A DNA stretch of 5,132 nucleotides. It comes from an uncultured bacterium (GTDB taxonomy: Bacteria > Planctomycetota > UBA1135 > UBA2386). Numbering within the stretch: the stretch's first letter is position 1; every line of letters starts with the position of its first letter. Both the position numbers and the translations under genes were made by a program. The DNA is taken from contig CALKYL010000301.1 in the NCBI GenBank assembly GCA_938003515.1, positions 1 to 5,132 on the forward strand, given 5' to 3'. Below are positions 1 through 5,132 of this stretch, piece by piece. Under the pieces are notes generated by a model. The model was not told the origin of the DNA. It was given only the letters and a program-made list of their open reading frames with translations, and made no database searches.

Positions 1-41
1 GGTGTGATGCGGCTCTTGTGTTCTTCGATATTTGTTGTTTT
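1..41. other. Non-genomic noise at contig end
   Basis: These bases are T-rich and low in complexity, unlike the very GC-rich sequence that starts at about 100. They sit outside an Illumina adapter match, on the side where an adapter read-through leaves only low-quality bases. I see no gene, promoter or repeat here. An in-frame GTG at 18 formally extends the downstream reading frame into this stretch, but that start is an artefact. The exact extent is inferred from the adapter alignment that follows. Confidence 0.8.
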
Positions 42-99
42 GATGATACGCCGACCACCGAGATCCACTCTCTTTCCCTCCTCGACGCTGTTCCGATCT
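42..99 (+). other. Illumina P5/TruSeq universal adapter contamination
   Basis: The stretch aligns without gaps over all 58 positions to the Illumina universal (P5 plus Read 1) adapter as I remember it. Mismatches fall only at 42, 51, 66, 69, 80, 82 and 90. It keeps the internal block CGACCACCGAGATC and the terminal TTCCGATCT. Translations are also diagnostic: one frame gives MIRRPPRSTLFPSSTLFRS and another gives TPTTEIHSLSLLDAVPIS. Both closely resemble the adapter-derived peptides that pollute protein databases. The adapter ends exactly where the GC-rich coding sequence begins, so the junction at 99/100 is the true start of insert DNA. Any protein predicted across it has a false N-terminus. 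Confidence 0.96.
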
Positions 100-101
100 C
101 G

Positions 102-3100
102 GTGTTCGAGCTGCACCTCCTGCTGCCGGTCAGCGGCGGCTTCCGCGGCGGCGACACGGTCGTCGAGCCGCTGGTGCCGCCGCCGGTCAACGTCAACACG
201 GCGCCGCTCGAGGTGCTCGCGGCGCTCTTCCGCCACGTGCGCCGCAGCGCGGACCTGCGCGTCGTGCACGAGAACCAGCGCCGGCAGGCCGCGCCGCCGA
301 GCATCTCCCCGGCGCTTGCCGAGGACCTGGCCGGCGAGATCGTCGCGGCGCGCGTCGCCGACCAGGGCGGCGGGGGCGGGCCGTACACCGGCTGGCAGGA
401 CCTCGTCGAGCGCCTGTTCGCGGCGCGCGTCGGCGCCGAGGGCGACCTCGCCACGCGCGACCGGTGGGTCGTGCTCTACCGCAACCTGCAGACGGGCCGC
501 GACAGCGTGCTCGAGATGGGCACGGCGCCGGTGTGCTTCGAGAGCGGACCGTGGGTCGCCTACCGCGCGGCGGCGAGCCGTTCGCGCAGCGTCGTCGCGG
601 CCGGCGTCGTCGGCCGCCACGAGCGCACCGGGTTCGCCGCGGTGCTGCCCGGCTTCCGCATCGAGCGCCGGTGGGCGACGCAGCTCGCGTTCGAGCGCGC
701 GTTCGAGCTCGACCGGCGCGCGCCGTTCTGGGTCACCTCGCCGATCAACCTCGGCCACCCGCAGCCGGGCTCGCTCGGCAACGACCCGGCGGGCCGGTTC
801 TTCCCGCACCTCGTGCCGGTCGCGTATCCGGGTCTCGGGCTCGGCGCGCCGCGCTTCCCGGTCGACGACGAGGCCGACGCGGGCATCGAACCCGGCGTCG
901 CGACGGCGCCGGCCGGCGGCTGGCCGGGCACGAACCCGCCGCGCGCGTTCGACTCGTTCGCCCAGGCGAACCACCGCCGCGGCCACGACCTGCAGAAGGA
1001 CGGTCCGTACCTGATGAACAACGTCGGGCCGCAGGCGCCGGGGGGCAACGCCGGCAACGCGCGCTCGACCAGCCGGCGCCACGACCAGCTGTCGTTCCCC
1101 TTCTCGCAGGACGGCGGCTTCATGGCGCGCTTCGGGCTCGGCTTCTGGCTCGAGCCGCAGTCCCTCGACGCGCGCTACCTGTTCGACCACGGCGACGGCG
1201 ACCCGAACCGCAACCGGCTGTCGCTGGTCGGCCGAGACGGCAACCTGGTGTTCGAGGTGCTCGACGAGGCCGGCGTCGATCCGAACCCGGGCGACTCGCC
1301 GGCCGGCGTGCTGCGCACCGCGAGCGAGATCCGGCTGCCGCTCGCCGAACTCGGCCTGCCCGCGGACACGGCGGTGCACGTCAGCGTCTCGGCGCCGTCC
1401 GGCCGGCCGGCGGACCTCGCGCTCGCGGTCGACGGCACGACGCGCGGCACGGCGCAGTACGTCACGTGGCTGACCGCGGCGATCCAGCCGTTCGATCCGA
1501 CGCTCGGCAACAACGCGGTGGCGTTCGGCCAGAACCCGGCGTCGGCGAGCGGCAACGACCGCTACCTCGACGTGCAGGTCGAGTCGACCGAAGGCTTCCC
1601 GCCGATGGGCGTGCTTCGCATCGGCCTCGAGCTGTTCGAGTACACGTCGATCAACGGCAACTCGTTCCGGTGCCGCTTCCGGGACTCGATCGGCGGCCGC
1701 GGCGCGCGGCAGATCGGCCGCGAGCACCGGCCGGCGATCCCGGTCGACCAGAACGGCCTGCCGACGGTCGACGTCGACGACCCGCAGTTCCAGGGCGTGA
1801 ACCTCGACGTGTTCCCGGACCACCCGGCGGGTTCGATGGTCGAGCTGTACGGCTACGCGGCGCTGGTCAGCGAGGACACCGGCATGATGGTCGGCCAGAC
1901 CGCGCCGGACGCCGGTCTCGGCGGCTTCGCGGTGGCGCGCGCGTTCATCAGCAACCCGGACTCGATCGTCGTGCAGCCGCCGCAGGGCCCGCCGTTCGTG
2001 ATCGGGCGCGGCATCGAGGAAACGTGGAACGGCGGCACCATCGAGCTCGCCGACCCGGTGCCGACGGGCACGCAGCAGCCGCCGGGACCGGCGCAGCAGG
2101 AGATCGTCGACGCGTTCTCGCCGTCGGGCGGCTACGCGCTCCTGATCCAGCGGCTGTTCGACTACGAGGCCGGACCCAACCTGCAGCTGACGAGCACGGT
2201 GCGCGCGGGCGGCATCGAGGTCATCCGCTACCAGGGCCGGCAGGGCACCAGCCTGACCGGCGTGCAGCGCGCACAGCGCCTGCCCGGCGACGACGCCCGC
2301 ATCAACCCCGAGCTGTACGACGGCACGCCGCGGCGCTTCATTACCGACTTCACCGACTGGCCGTGGAACCCCGCGGAGCCGCAGGTGCTGTGGGACGACA
2401 TCCCGACGAACATCGTCTGGGTCGTGCCGATCTCGCTCGGCGTGCAGAACACCTCGGTGCTGTGGGATCCGGCGATCACCGGGCTCAGCGAGTGGCTGCA
2501 GCTGTACCCGCGCGGCGCGGTCGAGGACACCGAGTGGGTGCGCTACGACGCGATCGCCGACAACCGCTTCGTCGTGCGGGCCAACCGCGCGCGCTGGTTC
2601 TCGACCTACTTCCAGCTCGCGCAGTCGACCGGCGTCGAGCGCGTGCGCATCGGGCCGCTCGGGCCGCAGAACACGCCGGCCGGCGTCGCGACGCCGCCGT
2701 GGGGCAACGTGGCGCCCTCCAGCGGCTTCATCGGCTACACGCCGCAGCTCGAGAGCACGTTCCCGCAGATCCAGGCGGTGCGGCGCGCGCTGTCGTTCCG
2801 CGGCGATCCGTTCACCGGCACGTCGTCGCATCCGCAGGCGAACGCGACGGTCACGCCGTGCCACCGGCTCCAGCTGCTGTGGGGCAACTACGGCGCCTAC
2901 ACCGGCCGCGTCGGCCGCCACGACCGCGTCGCGCTGGTGCAGGGCTCCCTCGCGAGCGGCAGCGACCGCCCGCTGGTCGAGTGGCACACCGTGACCTGGC
3001 AGGCGCGCCGCTACGGCTCGGACAACCTGCAGCAGAACCGCACCCCCGACGAGCTGCTCGGGCCGTGGCCGTTCCAGCTGGTCGCGTTCAAGCAGGCCGT

Positions 3101-4283
3101 CGGCATCCCGATGCTCGGCCCGCCGCGCGGCACGGCCGTCGACGACCCGCGGCGCTTCGACCGCATCGTGAAGTTCCCGAGCGGCGAGCTGCCGGCGGCC
3201 TTCTGCCCGACGCCGACGATCGGCGCCGGCGTCGCGGGCGAGCAGCCGGTGCAGGGCCTGGTCGACGAGGTCGAGGTCACCGGCCACGCCGCGCCGGACC
3301 TCGTGCTCGACGACGTCTGCGCCGCGAGCGCGCGGAGCTTCACGGTCAACCGTCCGTTCACGACCAACTCCGCCGGCGCGCTCTGGTCGCAGACCGACCT
3401 CAGCGCGTTGTTCCCGCCGTCGGGCGGGCTCGTGCAGATCGACCGCGAGATCCTCGCCTACCAGACGCGCCAGGACGGCGTGTTCACGATCGCGCAGAAC
3501 GGCCGGGGGCTTCTGAACACCGAACCGCGCGACCACGACCGCGGCGCGCGCGTGATGTTCCTGACGCACCGGCCGGCGGCGATCCTCGCGAGCGGCGTCG
3601 GGGCCAACGAGGCGAGCCTGCCGCTGCAGGCGATCGGGCCGCTGCCGCGCGCCGGCACGCTGCTGCTCGGCACCGAGCTGTTGCACTACTGCTGGGCGCG
3701 CACGCAGGTCGAGACGCTCGAGATGCCGCGCTGGTATCCGCCGCCGGCCGACGGCCCGTTCGGCGGCCGCGACGAGACCGCGTCGCGCGGGCTGTTCCGC
3801 GGCCGCTACGGCACCGTGCCGCAGGGCGCCGGGGCCGGCGAGGTCGTGATCTCGTGGCCGTTCCGCTACTGGGACCGGTACGCCGAGCAGAGCGACGACC
3901 CGGAGCTCGCCTACTTCCAGCTGACGACCAACGAGGCGCCGGTGTTCTTCCGCGACGTGCGCTGGCGCGAGGAGACGCGCGACCCGCGCGTCGAGGTGAT
4001 CTGCCGCGTGCGCACGGACGGGCTCGCGTCGTGGGCGGCCGATCCGGCGGTCACGGAGGGTCTGTGGCAGTTCCAGGGCGGCTCCGACCAGGCCGCGCCG
4101 CACCGGCTCGGCCGGCAGGCGGCCCGGCTCGAGGTGCGCTTCCAGACGGTCTACCGGCCGGGCGCCATCGACATGCAGACGTTCCGCAGCCACGGCTGGA
4201 AGACGACCGCGCGGGTCGAGGACGTGCGCGTCGAGTACGAAGGGCGCACGCGCGTGTTCGACGAGGAGGTCACGGCGCGATGA
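102..4283 (+). CDS. Giant GspK-like minor pseudopilin, 5'-truncated
   Basis: Seen: one uninterrupted frame of about 1,394 genomic residues, with strong G/C at third codon positions, ending in TGA at 4281-4283. Numbering here counts residues from the artefactual GTG at 18, so real protein begins near residue 28. Residues 57-134 hold the VNVNTAPLEVLAAL helix-hairpin-helix signature and a later AAR...GGPYTGWQDL motif, characteristic of GspK (T2SSK family), the largest minor pseudopilin at the tip of the type II secretion pseudopilus. The N-terminal signal and transmembrane helix would lie upstream and are missing. After residue 200 the protein departs from GspK: a LamG-like segment (about 369-475), repeated G...GxE...Y units (517-575, 720-759, 827-860, 1123-1182, 1191-1278), a second possible lectin-like segment (922-1088) and a charged beta-rich C-terminus. 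Normal GspK has about 300-350 residues. The stop overlaps the next gene, a prepilin, which supports a pseudopilus role. Inference: tip subunit with a fused extracellular binding or structural region. The extension has no function I can name. Confidence 0.82.
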   Translation: MFELHLLLPVSGGFRGGDTVVEPLVPPPVNVNTAPLEVLAALFRHVRRSADLRVVHENQRRQAAPPSISPALAEDLAGEIVAARVADQGGGGGPYTGWQDLVERLFAARVGAEGDLATRDRWVVLYRNLQTGRDSVLEMGTAPVCFESGPWVAYRAAASRSRSVVAAGVVGRHERTGFAAVLPGFRIERRWATQLAFERAFELDRRAPFWVTSPINLGHPQPGSLGNDPAGRFFPHLVPVAYPGLGLGAPRFPVDDEADAGIEPGVATAPAGGWPGTNPPRAFDSFAQANHRRGHDLQKDGPYLMNNVGPQAPGGNAGNARSTSRRHDQLSFPFSQDGGFMARFGLGFWLEPQSLDARYLFDHGDGDPNRNRLSLVGRDGNLVFEVLDEAGVDPNPGDSPAGVLRTASEIRLPLAELGLPADTAVHVSVSAPSGRPADLALAVDGTTRGTAQYVTWLTAAIQPFDPTLGNNAVAFGQNPASASGNDRYLDVQVESTEGFPPMGVLRIGLELFEYTSINGNSFRCRFRDSIGGRGARQIGREHRPAIPVDQNGLPTVDVDDPQFQGVNLDVFPDHPAGSMVELYGYAALVSEDTGMMVGQTAPDAGLGGFAVARAFISNPDSIVVQPPQGPPFVIGRGIEETWNGGTIELADPVPTGTQQPPGPAQQEIVDAFSPSGGYALLIQRLFDYEAGPNLQLTSTVRAGGIEVIRYQGRQGTSLTGVQRAQRLPGDDARINPELYDGTPRRFITDFTDWPWNPAEPQVLWDDIPTNIVWVVPISLGVQNTSVLWDPAITGLSEWLQLYPRGAVEDTEWVRYDAIADNRFVVRANRARWFSTYFQLAQSTGVERVRIGPLGPQNTPAGVATPPWGNVAPSSGFIGYTPQLESTFPQIQAVRRALSFRGDPFTGTSSHPQANATVTPCHRLQLLWGNYGAYTGRVGRHDRVALVQGSLASGSDRPLVEWHTVTWQARRYGSDNLQQNRTPDELLGPWPFQLVAFKQAVGIPMLGPPRGTAVDDPRRFDRIVKFPSGELPAAFCPTPTIGAGVAGEQPVQGLVDEVEVTGHAAPDLVLDDVCAASARSFTVNRPFTTNSAGALWSQTDLSALFPPSGGLVQIDREILAYQTRQDGVFTIAQNGRGLLNTEPRDHDRGARVMFLTHRPAAILASGVGANEASLPLQAIGPLPRAGTLLLGTELLHYCWARTQVETLEMPRWYPPPADGPFGGRDETASRGLFRGRYGTVPQGAGAGEVVISWPFRYWDRYAEQSDDPELAYFQLTTNEAPVFFRDVRWREETRDPRVEVICRVRTDGLASWAADPAVTEGLWQFQGGSDQAAPHRLGRQAARLEVRFQTVYRPGAIDMQTFRSHGWKTTARVEDVRVEYEGRTRVFDEEVTAR
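186..485 (+). other. GspK-like helix-hairpin-helix (SAM-like) domain
   Basis: Residues 57-156 of the long frame. The segment opens with V-N-V-N-T-A-P-L-E-V-L-A-A-L, the INVNTA..evL.al pattern of the GspK family. After a loop of about 35 residues comes a second helix with AGEIVAARV, then a glycine run, PYTGWQDLVERLF, and DRWVVLYRN. In GspK the equivalent order is NVNTA helix, second helix ending in R, a Gly-Pro-Phe/Tyr turn, and a 'dL' helix. The loop is longer than I expect for the family and includes a GGGGG run. NVNTA-type motifs also occur in ComEA-like DNA-binding helix-hairpin-helix proteins. The prepilin gene next door and the sequence after the motif make GspK the better reading. Confidence 0.75.
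1122..1440 (+). other. LamG/concanavalin-like jelly-roll segment (first)
   Basis: Residues 369-474 of the long frame. Visible features are ARFGLGFWLEP, then YLFDHGDGDPNRNRLSL, GRDGNLVFEVLDEAG, a stretch predicted as beta with TAVHVSVSA, and LALAVDGTTRG. This is the usual LamG/pentraxin-like order: 'f.i.fW...', 'll...g......l.l...g.l.f.v', 'W.Hva...', 'l.lyvDG...G'. The tryptophan of the WxHV strand is replaced here (TAVHVSV), so the match is by pattern only. Such domains bind carbohydrates or proteins outside the cell. No ligand can be proposed from the sequence. Confidence 0.5.
1566..1742 (+). repeat. Beta-unit repeat, copy A
   Basis: Residues 517-575 of the long frame. The unit starts LDVQVESTEGFP, has the core GVLRIGLELFEYTSI, continues NGNSFRCRFRD and closes near EHRPAIP. 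It is the clearest copy of a pattern that recurs in the protein: small residue plus GFP, G-hydrophobic-x-x-I/L-G-x-E-hydrophobic-x-x-Y, a short turn, F-x-x-x-x-R, then H near the end. The same general pattern (v.st.GFp..G.i.ig.E.i.Yt...) is familiar to me from phage tail proteins and large bacterial surface proteins. That comparison is from memory. Confidence 0.6.
2175..2294 (+). repeat. Beta-unit repeat, copy B (short, divergent)
   Basis: Residues 720-759 of the long frame. LQLTSTVRAGGIEVIRYQGR is followed by GTSLTGVQRAQR. It keeps the hydrophobic-E-hydrophobic-x-x-Y core (IEVIRY), the turn and the following 'L.GvqRa' strand of the repeat. The IG-x before the glutamate is shortened, and the closing His is absent. 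It is weaker than copies A, C and D. Confidence 0.45.
2496..2597 (+). repeat. Beta-unit repeat, copy E-like (divergent)
   Basis: Residues 827-860 of the long frame. LQLYPRGAVEDTEWVRYDAI leads into ADNRFVVRANRARW. The arrangement G-hydrophobic-E-x-x-E-x-V-x-Y, then D-N-x-F-x-V-R-A, matches copies A and C in spacing and in the order of strand, turn and strand. The Ile-Gly before the conserved glutamate is replaced by D-T. I count it as a probable degenerate member of the family. Confidence 0.4.
2781..3284 (+). other. Possible second lectin-like (LamG-type) segment
   Basis: Residues 922-1088 of the long frame. It contains HRLQLLWGNY, GRHDRVALVQGS, a VEWHTVTW strand, DRIVKFPSGELP, and finally GLVDEVEVTG. 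The WH.v.W strand and the closing G.vDEv.v are hallmarks of LamG-type domains, in which the last strand usually reads G.iDEvrv. The spacing between them is larger than usual, so an unrelated beta-sandwich is also possible. The order suggests a second copy of the fold seen near residues 369-474. Confidence 0.35.
3384..3563 (+). repeat. Beta-unit repeat, copy C
   Basis: Residues 1123-1182 of the long frame. LFPPSGGLVQIDREILAYQT is followed by DGVFTIAQNGRG, LLNTEPRDHDRG and ARVMFL. This copy has nearly every position of the pattern: a proline-glycine turn, G-L-V-x-I-x-x-E-I-L-x-Y, turn, F-T-x-x-x-x-GRG, T, then H-x-x-G-x-x-V. The ending RG...T...H..G..V matches the usual form of these units better than copy A does. 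Confidence 0.6.
3588..3851 (+). repeat. Beta-unit repeat, copy D (with insertion)
   Basis: Residues 1191-1278 of the long frame. LQAIGPLPRAGTLLLGTELL runs into HYCWAR. An insertion of roughly 25-30 residues rich in P, G, D and W follows, then SRGLFRGRYGTVPQGAGAGEVV. The core G-T-L-L-L-G-T-E-L-L-x-Y and the closing RGR.GT....G..V match copies A and C. The insertion sits in the turn between the two halves, where copies tolerate length change. Copies C and D lie next to each other, separated by about eight residues. Confidence 0.55.
4264..4270 (+). promoter_or_regulatory. Shine-Dalgarno site of the prepilin gene
   Basis: AGGAGGT lies 9 bases before the ATG at 4280, inside the last codons of the upstream gene. 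It is a near-perfect match to the 16S rRNA anti-Shine-Dalgarno sequence with good spacing. It decides the start of the second gene, and together with the ATGA overlap it implies translational coupling. Confidence 0.8.
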
Positions 4284-5132
4284 ACACGGCGCGCTTCGAC
4301 CGCGGCTTCACGCTGATCGAGTTGCTTGTCGTCATGGGCATCCTGTCGGGCTTCCTGATGATGCTCGTGCAGCTCGTCGACGGCGGGCTGACGATGTTCC
4401 GCGACGGCGAACTCGGCCAGGAGCTCGCCGACCGGGCCGCGCGGGCGCAGCACGTCGTGCGGCGCGAGCTGCTCCGCCTGCGCGGCAGCGCCGTCGGCCG
4501 CGAACGCGAGCGCGTCGACGACCGGCTGGTGGTGCAGCTGCTGCCGATCGGCCTGCCGGCCGAGCCCGAGCGCGACGCGACCCGCGTGCAGGTGCTGCGC
4601 GGCGCGTGCCGGCTCGACGTCGAAAGGGAGCTGCGCATCGTCGACGAGCTGCTCGCGGCGCGCGCGCTCGCGGAGGATCCGACGCGGACCCCGGAGGCGA
4701 TCGTCGCCGCGGTCGAGGAGCAGCGCCGCTCCGAGCCGCTGCGCGGGGTCGGCAACCTGCTGCTGGTGCCGTGGCGTCAGGAGGGCCCGGACGACGCGCT
4801 GCTCGAGCTGCGCTGCGGCTGGTTCCTGCCGGGCCAGGTGTTCCCGGCCGGCCCCGACCGCTGGGTCGACCCGTTCGAGGTGCCGGTGCCCGGCTCGCCG
4901 GACCTGCCGGGCCTGACGGTCTACCAGCTGACGGAGCCGATCCTGCAGGACCTCCTGCACGTCGAGTTCGCGCTGTGGTCGCAGGCGACGACGTCCTGGG
5001 GCGATGCGCGCGGCCCGCTGACGCTCGCCTGCGCGCGCGGGGCGGCGCCGAAGGAGCGGCGGTGGACGGTAGGGGGCAGCGCGCGCAGCGGGTGGCTCAA
5101 GACGTTGCTGACAGACATCACGAGTGAGAATT
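4280..5132 (+). CDS. Prepilin-type minor pseudopilin, 3'-truncated
   Basis: Seen: the frame opens at ATG 4280, overlapping the upstream stop as ATGA, and stays open to the window end (284 codons). Residues 1-33 read MNTARFDRG then FTLIELLVVMGILSGFL and so on: a short positive leader, Gly at 9, Phe as mature +1 and Glu at +5, then a hydrophobic helix to about residue 33. This is a class III signal, cut after Gly9 by the prepilin peptidase (PilD/GspO) and N-methylated on Phe. The mature protein would sit in the inner membrane and enter the pseudopilus by its N-terminal helix. The rest is rich in Arg, Glu and Leu, with an amphipathic segment (about 50-75), a charged stretch (about 105-155), then a GNLLLVPW strand and a C-terminal globular part. 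Its length and pairing with a K-like gene suggest GspJ- or GspI-like, but the subtype cannot be fixed because the C-terminus is missing and the globular part is divergent. Confidence 0.88.
   Translation, partial: MNTARFDRGFTLIELLVVMGILSGFLMMLVQLVDGGLTMFRDGELGQELADRAARAQHVVRRELLRLRGSAVGRERERVDDRLVVQLLPIGLPAEPERDATRVQVLRGACRLDVERELRIVDELLAARALAEDPTRTPEAIVAAVEEQRRSEPLRGVGNLLLVPWRQEGPDDALLELRCGWFLPGQVFPAGPDRWVDPFEVPVPGSPDLPGLTVYQLTEPILQDLLHVEFALWSQATTSWGDARGPLTLACARGAAPKERRWTVGGSARSGWLKTLLTDITSEN

Noticed and set aside
18..101. GTG at 18 as the start codon of the long gene
   Set aside because: The codons from 18 to about 99 are adapter and noise, so the gene is truncated at 5' and its real start is not in the window.
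186..485. ComEA-like DNA-uptake protein reading of the NVNTA helix-hairpin-helix motif
   Set aside because: ComEA proteins are small and end soon after the motif. Here the motif is followed by GspK-like sequence and a very long extension, and a prepilin gene lies next door.
4..1014. A 336-residue + strand frame opening inside the adapter region
   Set aside because: It is dominated by Arg, Ser and Ala runs, begins in adapter sequence, and overlaps the GspK-like motifs read in another frame. It is a shadow frame of GC-rich coding DNA.
560..1123. A 187-residue minus-strand open frame
   Set aside because: It lies antisense to the continuous GspK-like frame and has no recognisable motif. Random open frames of this length are expected at this GC content.
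4151..4960. A 269-residue minus-strand open frame opposite the prepilin gene
   Set aside because: Its product is rich in Gln, His, Arg and Leu with no domain I recognise, and it lies antisense to the clear prepilin signal and Shine-Dalgarno. This is the typical antisense shadow of G/C-ending codons.
4606..5127. A 173-residue + strand frame overlapping the prepilin
   Set aside because: It is low-complexity Ala/Arg/Gly/Pro, has no plausible ribosome binding site that I can see, and lies wholly within the prepilin gene in another frame.
100..5132. Phage tail origin for the long gene, suggested by the G...GxE...Y units
   Set aside because: No other phage structural gene is visible, and the helix-hairpin-helix motif plus the coupled prepilin gene point to a secretion or pilus cluster.

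Overview
The window is one end of a very GC-rich (about 70% or more by eye) metagenome-style contig. Both genes lie on the + strand and are incomplete at the window edges. Bases 1-99 are not biological. Positions 42-99 align without gaps to the 58-nt Illumina P5/TruSeq universal adapter with seven mismatches, and the AT-richer bases 1-41 look like read noise beyond it. Genomic sequence therefore starts at about position 100.

From about 100 to 4283 there is a single long reading frame that has lost its 5' end. The first part of the surviving protein carries the NVNTA-type helix-hairpin-helix signature and a following R...GPY...DL motif, as in GspK, the large minor pseudopilin of type II secretion systems. 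It then continues for more than 1,200 residues, far beyond a normal GspK of about 300-350 residues. The extension is predicted to be beta-rich: one or two LamG/concanavalin-like segments and four or five copies of a short unit of the form G-x-x-x-I/L-G-x-E-hydrophobic-x-x-Y. The frame ends in an ATGA overlap with the second gene.

From 4280 to the end of the window is the 5' part of a prepilin-type protein with a textbook class III signal peptide (RG/FTLIELLVV), preceded by a strong Shine-Dalgarno sequence. It is most likely another minor pseudopilin (GspJ/GspI-like). The two genes form a translationally coupled pair, so the locus probably encodes part of a type II secretion or type IV-pilus-like assembly. 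The giant K-like subunit may carry a surface-exposed binding region at the tip.

The host is a high-GC diderm bacterium. Giant pseudopilin-like proteins with lectin-like domains bring Planctomycetota or a similar environmental lineage to mind, but nothing in the window fixes the taxonomy. From about 100 to the end there is no intergenic space beyond the overlap. I see no RNA genes, CRISPR, mobile elements, promoters or terminators.
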